The translations under genes were made by a program, and so were the position numbers. This document shows positions 15,334 through 20,036 of a DNA stretch of 20,036 bases, piece after piece. The notes under the pieces were generated by a model that did not search any database, was not told the origin of the DNA, and worked only from the letters and a program-made list of their open reading frames with translations. Numbering within the stretch: the first letter of the stretch is position 1; every line of letters starts with the position of its first letter. Source of the stretch: UBA6770 sp965661115 (GTDB taxonomy: Bacteria > Bacteroidota > Bacteroidia > Flavobacteriales_G > Salibacteraceae); NCBI GenBank assembly GCA_965661115.1, contig CBFICO010000041.1, positions 1 to 20,036 on the forward strand. The letters run 5' to 3'.

Positions 15334-16953
15334 ATGAAATTCATTTCCACATTTTTCTTCACTGTTCTTTCGGCAATCGGTTTTAGTCAAGATTTTTTTG
15401 AGTTGAGCAACACTTTTTTCCAGCAAAGTGTTCAGGATAATAAAGTGTTGTACCAAGATGTTAAAAGCAATCCACAAGAGCTAAATCAACTGATTTCGAT
15501 AATTGAGCAAACCGACCTTGAATCGCTGAACGAGCCGAATAGAAAAGCGTTTTTAATAAATAGTTACAACCTTATAGTTATTCACCAAATTGTAAAAAAC
15601 TACCCTATAAAATCTGTTATGGAGGTTGCTGGATTCTTTGACGGAACCAAGTACACTGTAAGTGGTAATAAAGTCACTTTAAACGACATTGAAAACAAGC
15701 TAATAAGAGAAAAATACAACGACCCACGAGTGCATTTTGCATTGGTTTGCGGTGCAGTTGGCTGTCCACCCATTATTGGGGAAGCATATTTGCCAAACAC
15801 TTTGAACAATCAGCTTGAAAGACAAACAAAAATTACTTTAAACAACAACGATTTTATTCAACCACAGGCAGATGGAACGGTAAAACTTTCTGAGATTTTT
15901 AATTGGTACCGAGAGGATTTTAAAGCTTTTGGAGGTGCATTAGTTTATTTAAATAGATACCGAGAAAAAAGCGTTTCCGAAGATCAAAAAGAAAGCTATT
16001 ACGCATACGATTGGGGACTAAATGTTACTGCTGCGGTTTCAGCAAATCAGCAAAAACCATTTGACCCCTCTGATGTTACTGTGGACGGAAACTCTTTTAA
16101 CCTGCAAACATTTACGGCGGGTTCGTTACTCAAAAAAGGTCAGCTCGATTTTACGATGTTCAATTCTATTTACACCGAATCAAAAAACAACTGGGTTGGA
16201 ACCAATTTCGACGGCTACCGAATGACCTTCGCCACTTCGCTTATCCAAACCACTTATGGGATAAGCAAAAATGCGCGGTTTAACATAGCTATGGATATTG
16301 CCTTGCGCGGTGCAGGCAGAGCAACCACTAGCGAAAGTTACAATGGAATTGGCAGAGCGTTTGATTTTAGAAATGACGATACTACAAGAGCTGGAGTGGC
16401 TTTTGTTGCGCCTAAAATTCGCTGGCAACCGTTTAAAAACGTGAATGAGTTTACCTTACAGAGTTCGTATAACATTGTTTTTGCCGATTATCCTGAGGGT
16501 TTCTCTAATCCGAATGGCACAAATGAAGGTAATCTAGAATGGATCGAATGGAACCGACATGCTTGGTGGACACAATTCTTTTATGCTAAAACCATTTGGA
16601 ATAATAAATTCCAGGTTTTTGCAGAGGCCGATTTATTGTTTAGGTTCAGAAAAAGCAAAACCCAAGTTACCCATTTAGATTTGCCCACAAGTTTGTTTCT
16701 AAGTTACTTCCCTACCAAAAAAATTACCTTTTACACCATGGCGCAACATACGCCAAGGTTTGTGCAGAACACGGCCGACCCGCAAATAAACGATTGGGTA
16801 ATTGGCGCCAATTTTTCGCAGGCAGGATTAGGGTTTAAATATCAGTTTACTTCCAATTTTAATATTGAACTGCTTTACTCTAATTTCTTTTATGCACAGA
16901 ATGCTGGATTAGGAGAGACGTTTAATTTAGGATTGAAGTATATCTTGAATTAG
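15334..16953 (+). CDS. DUF547 domain fused to a predicted outer-membrane barrel
   Basis: A 539-residue protein with a signal peptide (1-19, cleavage near GFSQ). Residues about 25-225 are a DUF547 domain: KAFLINSYNLIVIHQIV (71-87), FFDGTKYTVSGNKVTLNDIE (101-120), then VHFALVCGAVGCPP (133-146) with the conserved His134, Cys139 and Cys144. The function of DUF547 is unknown. From about residue 265 the sequence changes to alternating amphipathic strands rich in aromatic residues and ends in LGLKYILN, as in an outer-membrane beta-barrel. A two-part protein with a periplasmic domain carried by a barrel is therefore likely. The ATG lies 20 nt after AATCTTTG (15307-15314), seven of eight positions of the -7 consensus. 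It is divergent from the flavoprotein operon across 178 nt and ends 4 nt from the convergent PKD-protein gene. Confidence 0.82.
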   Translation: MKFISTFFFTVLSAIGFSQDFFELSNTFFQQSVQDNKVLYQDVKSNPQELNQLISIIEQTDLESLNEPNRKAFLINSYNLIVIHQIVKNYPIKSVMEVAGFFDGTKYTVSGNKVTLNDIENKLIREKYNDPRVHFALVCGAVGCPPIIGEAYLPNTLNNQLERQTKITLNNNDFIQPQADGTVKLSEIFNWYREDFKAFGGALVYLNRYREKSVSEDQKESYYAYDWGLNVTAAVSANQQKPFDPSDVTVDGNSFNLQTFTAGSLLKKGQLDFTMFNSIYTESKNNWVGTNFDGYRMTFATSLIQTTYGISKNARFNIAMDIALRGAGRATTSESYNGIGRAFDFRNDDTTRAGVAFVAPKIRWQPFKNVNEFTLQSSYNIVFADYPEGFSNPNGTNEGNLEWIEWNRHAWWTQFFYAKTIWNNKFQVFAEADLLFRFRKSKTQVTHLDLPTSLFLSYFPTKKITFYTMAQHTPRFVQNTADPQINDWVIGANFSQAGLGFKYQFTSNFNIELLYSNFFYAQNAGLGETFNLGLKYILN

Positions 16954-16960
16954 TTAACTA
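16951..16960. other. Palindrome holding both convergent stop codons
   Basis: TAGTTAACTA is a perfect 10-bp palindrome. Its first three bases are the TAG stop of the DUF547 gene and, on the other strand, the TAG stop of the PKD-protein gene. Only 4 nt separate the genes, and no hairpin with a T run is visible on either side. Confidence 0.9.
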
Positions 16961-19900
16961 TTTCACCAAGACAATATACCCCGAAAGCTCCACTACCTCT
17001 CCATTAAAACGCTTCAGCTCTCCTTTATAAACCAATTTTGAATTGGTTTTCCAAGGTTCGCCTCTGTACGAACCATCCCATGAGTCGTTTACGTCTTTAA
17101 ACTCATAAATCAGTTCACCCCATCTACTGTATATTCCGAAGAAATAAACCTCTTCAATACCCCGAGCAAAAAACCTAAACTCGTCGTTTAAGCCGTCTCC
17201 GTTTGGTGTAAATGCATTGGGAATTAACACCGAATAATCATCTTCAACAAATACTTGAAAAGTAGAATCAAACACAAAACAACCATGCTTATCACTAACA
17301 GAAACCGTATAAGTAATATTTCTATTTCCCTCAAGATCAGGGCTTGGGCAATCGTTACAAGACAAAAACAACGAAGGTTCCCAGCTGTAATTCCATTCTG
17401 GGTTATTTTCTTGTTCTAGTTTAATGGTCTCACCTAAAAACAAAGTTGTATCCTTAACATCTCGTAGTCTAGGTGGTTCAACAACTTTATAGCTGATATT
17501 AATATCAGAAATACAACCATTTACGTCTGTTCCGGTTATGGTATAAACCATATCTTTTTCTGGCGATAAAAGAACTGAATCACCAATAGAATCTTTCAAA
17601 AATGTGCTAGGACTCCATTTGTAGGATTGAGCTCCGGTTACTGAAGCTGAAACGGAATCTCCTAAACAGAATATCCCACCTGCATCTGTCTCTAAAATAG
17701 GCAAAGGAAACACCTCAAAATGAGCAGTATCTATAGCATTACAACCGGTAATAGTATTTAGCGATTGGAGCGCGAGAATGTACTTTCCAGGAGGTTTTAC
17801 CGTGTACTTGAGCGACTGAGTATTAGCAATAAAGTTTCCATTCAAAAACCAATTGTATCTATCAACGGGTTGGTCAGATGCATCGGCCTCAAGTTCAAAT
17901 TCGGTACAACCTATTGTGTCGTTTAGAGTTATTTGCGCGCTAACCGATTGCACTTCAATAGTGTCGGAAAAGGACTTAACACAATCGCCCAAAGAGTCAC
18001 TAAAAATTAGAAATATAGGGTAAGTACCCGTGTTGTAATAAGTATGGAATGCATTTACGGAATCGCCATTAATGGTATCGATTATTCCATCACCAAAATC
18101 CCAACTAAACTTATACACGTTTTTAGATTCGGTTAATTTAAACTCTGCTTCGGTTCCTAAACACAAAGTATCGGGAGCATTAAAACGTGCGTATGGGCCT
18201 CCAATGTTTACCATACTGGCGTACCTGAATGAATCTTTACAGCCAAAGGAAGTTTCTACTTTTAAATCGAATCCAAATTCACCAGGAATATCGTAGGTAT
18301 AAAAAGCACTAGGCACACTTTTACGGATGTACGCTTCTGAAGAATCAAAACGCCAATAGAAATACTGATTATTAGTATCGGTGCTGGTTACTAAATAACT
18401 AATCTCAGCTGGGTAACAATTGGTATCATTTGGCAAAGCTACCACCGTTGGTCGATTCACCCTTTGCACCTTAACGTGTTGTGTTTTAGTAATAGAACTA
18501 TCGCAACCTAAACTATCTACTACTCTTAAGTGAATCGTTTTTCTACCGGGACTAGAATAACTTGTTGTTGCACTATCACCTGTCCCTTGCACACCGTTTC
18601 CAAAATTCCAGAACAGCTGCTCTTTATCTTTTAAAAGTGGATTAGAAAAAACAACGGTTTCACCAATACATACTTGTTTTTTAACCGCAATATCAGGTAC
18701 CGGCGAAATCACTTTTATTGTTTTATAGTCTTCTCCATAACACCCCATAGCATCTACAATTTTTAAAATCACCTCATGACTTCCTGGTCGTTTCCAAATT
18801 TGAAAAGGATGCTGAACAGCAGATCTACCATGATGCGCCAAAAACCAACGCTTATAAGAAACGGTTGTGTCATTATCCGTACTATCCGTAAATTGAACAT
18901 TTAAAGGCCCGCAACCTGAGTCTACGCTGGCTACAATTTTTACTTCAGGTCTGTAAGTTTTTAACCATAGGCGATTTGTGTCTGGACAACCGTTTACATC
19001 ATAGCCTATTAACATTGGGCGCTGTGCTCCTTTTGTCATAGATTCGAAAGGGAACTGTTTAAAATTTCGCGGTGTGCTATCCACACCGTAGATTAGAATT
19101 CGTCCGCTCTCTACGTCTTGAGAATTGCTTGTATTAAACTTAAACTCAAAAGGGTAGCATTCTTTTCGCTTATTAATTGAGCTATTAAGCTTTACCTCTC
19201 TAATCTTTACTTTTCTGATAGTCTCCACTTCACAGTCATTGCTATCGTTATACAGAGTAAGTTTAATATCGTAATTACCTCGAGATAGGTAGTGATACTT
19301 TGCCGTAGTATCGGAAGAGTCTATTCCTCCAAAATCTCCGAAATCGTATTTAAAACGATGGTAATCGGTCCAAAAAAGCGGAGCCATTTCAACTTTATAA
19401 ACAGAATCACAATTGGCAATTATACCGAAGCTGCCGGTTGGACCAAGTACTTTGATGAAGTTCCTCTTAATAATGGTATCTGCACAACCGTTGTGGCTAA
19501 CTACCAAAAAAGTAGACTTGTATCCTGTATCCGCATAAGAATGTTCTTCATGACGATTAAAAGAATAGGCTCCAGCGTTCATATCAAGAGACCAGAAATA
19601 GTTTGTAATTAAAGTTGAATCGGTAGAAAGGTTTCTGAACTCAACTTTTTCATTGGCGCAGTACCCTGTTTTTGCCACTTTGAAATCGGCATTTGGCTTT
19701 AAACCAACCTGAACTCCTGCGCTGTAATTATACTGGCAGCCTTTTAAATGTTTTACTCGGTACATAGCCGAGTATGAACCGTGCTGAGAATAAGTTCGCG
19801 TAACAGGATTCGTGTTTACAACCTGGCCGCCTATAACCCAATGCCCATGAATTAAAGAATCTACTGGACCGATATTATGATTGTAAGTTACTGTTAGTGG

Positions 19901-20036
19901 TGCACAACCAGACACTGGAGTCGTTATTGGGTTTCCACTTGGTTTCCAAATTCGAATCGATTTTTTGAATACAGAGTCTCGGCAACTTCCCCATTTAGGA
20001 TAAAACGCAAACACAGTATCGGTATGCCACCCGGTT
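16958..20036 (-). CDS. Giant secreted multi-PKD protein with C-terminal gliding-motility/T9SS type B sorting domain, partial at 5' end
   Basis: The C-terminal 1025 residues of a large extracellular protein. The frame is open to the window edge (TGWHTDTVFAFYP at the edge), so the GTG at 20014 is not a start. About nine PKD-like beta-sandwich modules of roughly 80-100 residues follow one another. They are recognised by W-x-F-G-D/N-G type strands (FSWDFGDG, LFWNFGNG, YDFGDFGG), H/Y-x-Y-x-x-x-G-x-Y/F turns, and a closing D-S-L-G-C or N-G-C motif. One or two Ig-like modules come next (KWSPSTFL, SWEPSLFL). The last 85 residues are the CHU_C/gliding motility-associated domain: IPNAFTPNGDGLNDEF, IYSRWGELIYEF, DSWDGSYRG. 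This is the type B signal for secretion by the type IX system. It probably acts as a surface adhesin; ligands are unknown. It converges on the DUF547 gene. Confidence 0.93.
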   Translation of the reverse strand, partial: TGWHTDTVFAFYPKWGSCRDSVFKKSIRIWKPSGNPITTPVSGCAPLTVTYNHNIGPVDSLIHGHWVIGGQVVNTNPVTRTYSQHGSYSAMYRVKHLKGCQYNYSAGVQVGLKPNADFKVAKTGYCANEKVEFRNLSTDSTLITNYFWSLDMNAGAYSFNRHEEHSYADTGYKSTFLVVSHNGCADTIIKRNFIKVLGPTGSFGIIANCDSVYKVEMAPLFWTDYHRFKYDFGDFGGIDSSDTTAKYHYLSRGNYDIKLTLYNDSNDCEVETIRKVKIREVKLNSSINKRKECYPFEFKFNTSNSQDVESGRILIYGVDSTPRNFKQFPFESMTKGAQRPMLIGYDVNGCPDTNRLWLKTYRPEVKIVASVDSGCGPLNVQFTDSTDNDTTVSYKRWFLAHHGRSAVQHPFQIWKRPGSHEVILKIVDAMGCYGEDYKTIKVISPVPDIAVKKQVCIGETVVFSNPLLKDKEQLFWNFGNGVQGTGDSATTSYSSPGRKTIHLRVVDSLGCDSSITKTQHVKVQRVNRPTVVALPNDTNCYPAEISYLVTSTDTNNQYFYWRFDSSEAYIRKSVPSAFYTYDIPGEFGFDLKVETSFGCKDSFRYASMVNIGGPYARFNAPDTLCLGTEAEFKLTESKNVYKFSWDFGDGIIDTINGDSVNAFHTYYNTGTYPIFLIFSDSLGDCVKSFSDTIEVQSVSAQITLNDTIGCTEFELEADASDQPVDRYNWFLNGNFIANTQSLKYTVKPPGKYILALQSLNTITGCNAIDTAHFEVFPLPILETDAGGIFCLGDSVSASVTGAQSYKWSPSTFLKDSIGDSVLLSPEKDMVYTITGTDVNGCISDINISYKVVEPPRLRDVKDTTLFLGETIKLEQENNPEWNYSWEPSLFLSCNDCPSPDLEGNRNITYTVSVSDKHGCFVFDSTFQVFVEDDYSVLIPNAFTPNGDGLNDEFRFFARGIEEVYFFGIYSRWGELIYEFKDVNDSWDGSYRGEPWKTNSKLVYKGELKRFNGEVVELSGYIVLVK

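Noticed and set aside
20012..20014. GTG as start codon of the PKD-repeat protein
   Set aside because: The frame stays open upstream to the window edge and reads as more of the same protein (HTDTVFAFYP). There is no signal peptide after the GTG.

Overview
The window looks like a low-GC member of the Bacteroidetes, most likely the Flavobacteriales side of the phylum, and a draft or metagenome scaffold (it carries a 10-N gap). The reasons are a secreted multi-PKD protein ending in a gliding-motility/type IX secretion sorting domain, an S46 dipeptidyl-peptidase, a PagL-like outer-membrane protein with the Bacteroidetes form of the motif, a GIN-domain (DUF2807) lipoprotein, and exact TAnnTTTG promoter elements placed 20-27 nt before three start codons. 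No RNA gene, CRISPR array, transposase or phage gene was seen.

Left part (1-5060): a 5'-intact, 3'-cut mazG on the minus strand, interrupted by the N gap. Divergent from it is a coupled pair, the PagL-like protein and a GIN-domain lipoprotein. This pair ends 5 nt from the convergent purB. Upstream of purB on the minus strand is a tight unit of an unannotated 31-residue ORF, a small secreted protein and a membrane-anchored J-domain protein, with its own TAnnTTTG element.

Middle (5187-8558): a periplasmic S46 peptidase of the DPP7 type, with its own promoter and a strong intrinsic terminator, then a class I SAM methyltransferase. The methyltransferase is bracketed by hairpin repeats. Two modules of about 68 bp lie in opposite orientation upstream (7473-7639) and one degenerate module lies downstream (8471-8519). 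All three have ends related to GTCATTCCG and CGGAATCTC.

Right-centre (15155 back to 8559): six minus-strand genes whose neighbours all overlap: an NAD(P)H flavoprotein, a predicted outer-membrane protein, a membrane polyferredoxin of the NosR/NapH kind, a protein of ten exact 24-residue YwqK/MORN-like repeats, a DPM-like glycosyltransferase and a cellulose-synthase-like glycosyltransferase. This coupling of a redox module to a glycan module is the best candidate for an undescribed system here. A DUF547 protein fused to a probable outer-membrane barrel is read divergently from the same 178-nt intergenic region. What the system makes or reduces cannot be told from sequence alone.

Right end (16958-20036): the C-terminal 1025 residues of a giant secreted PKD-repeat protein whose start lies outside the window. 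Its stop codon and that of the DUF547 gene sit inside one 10-bp palindrome.
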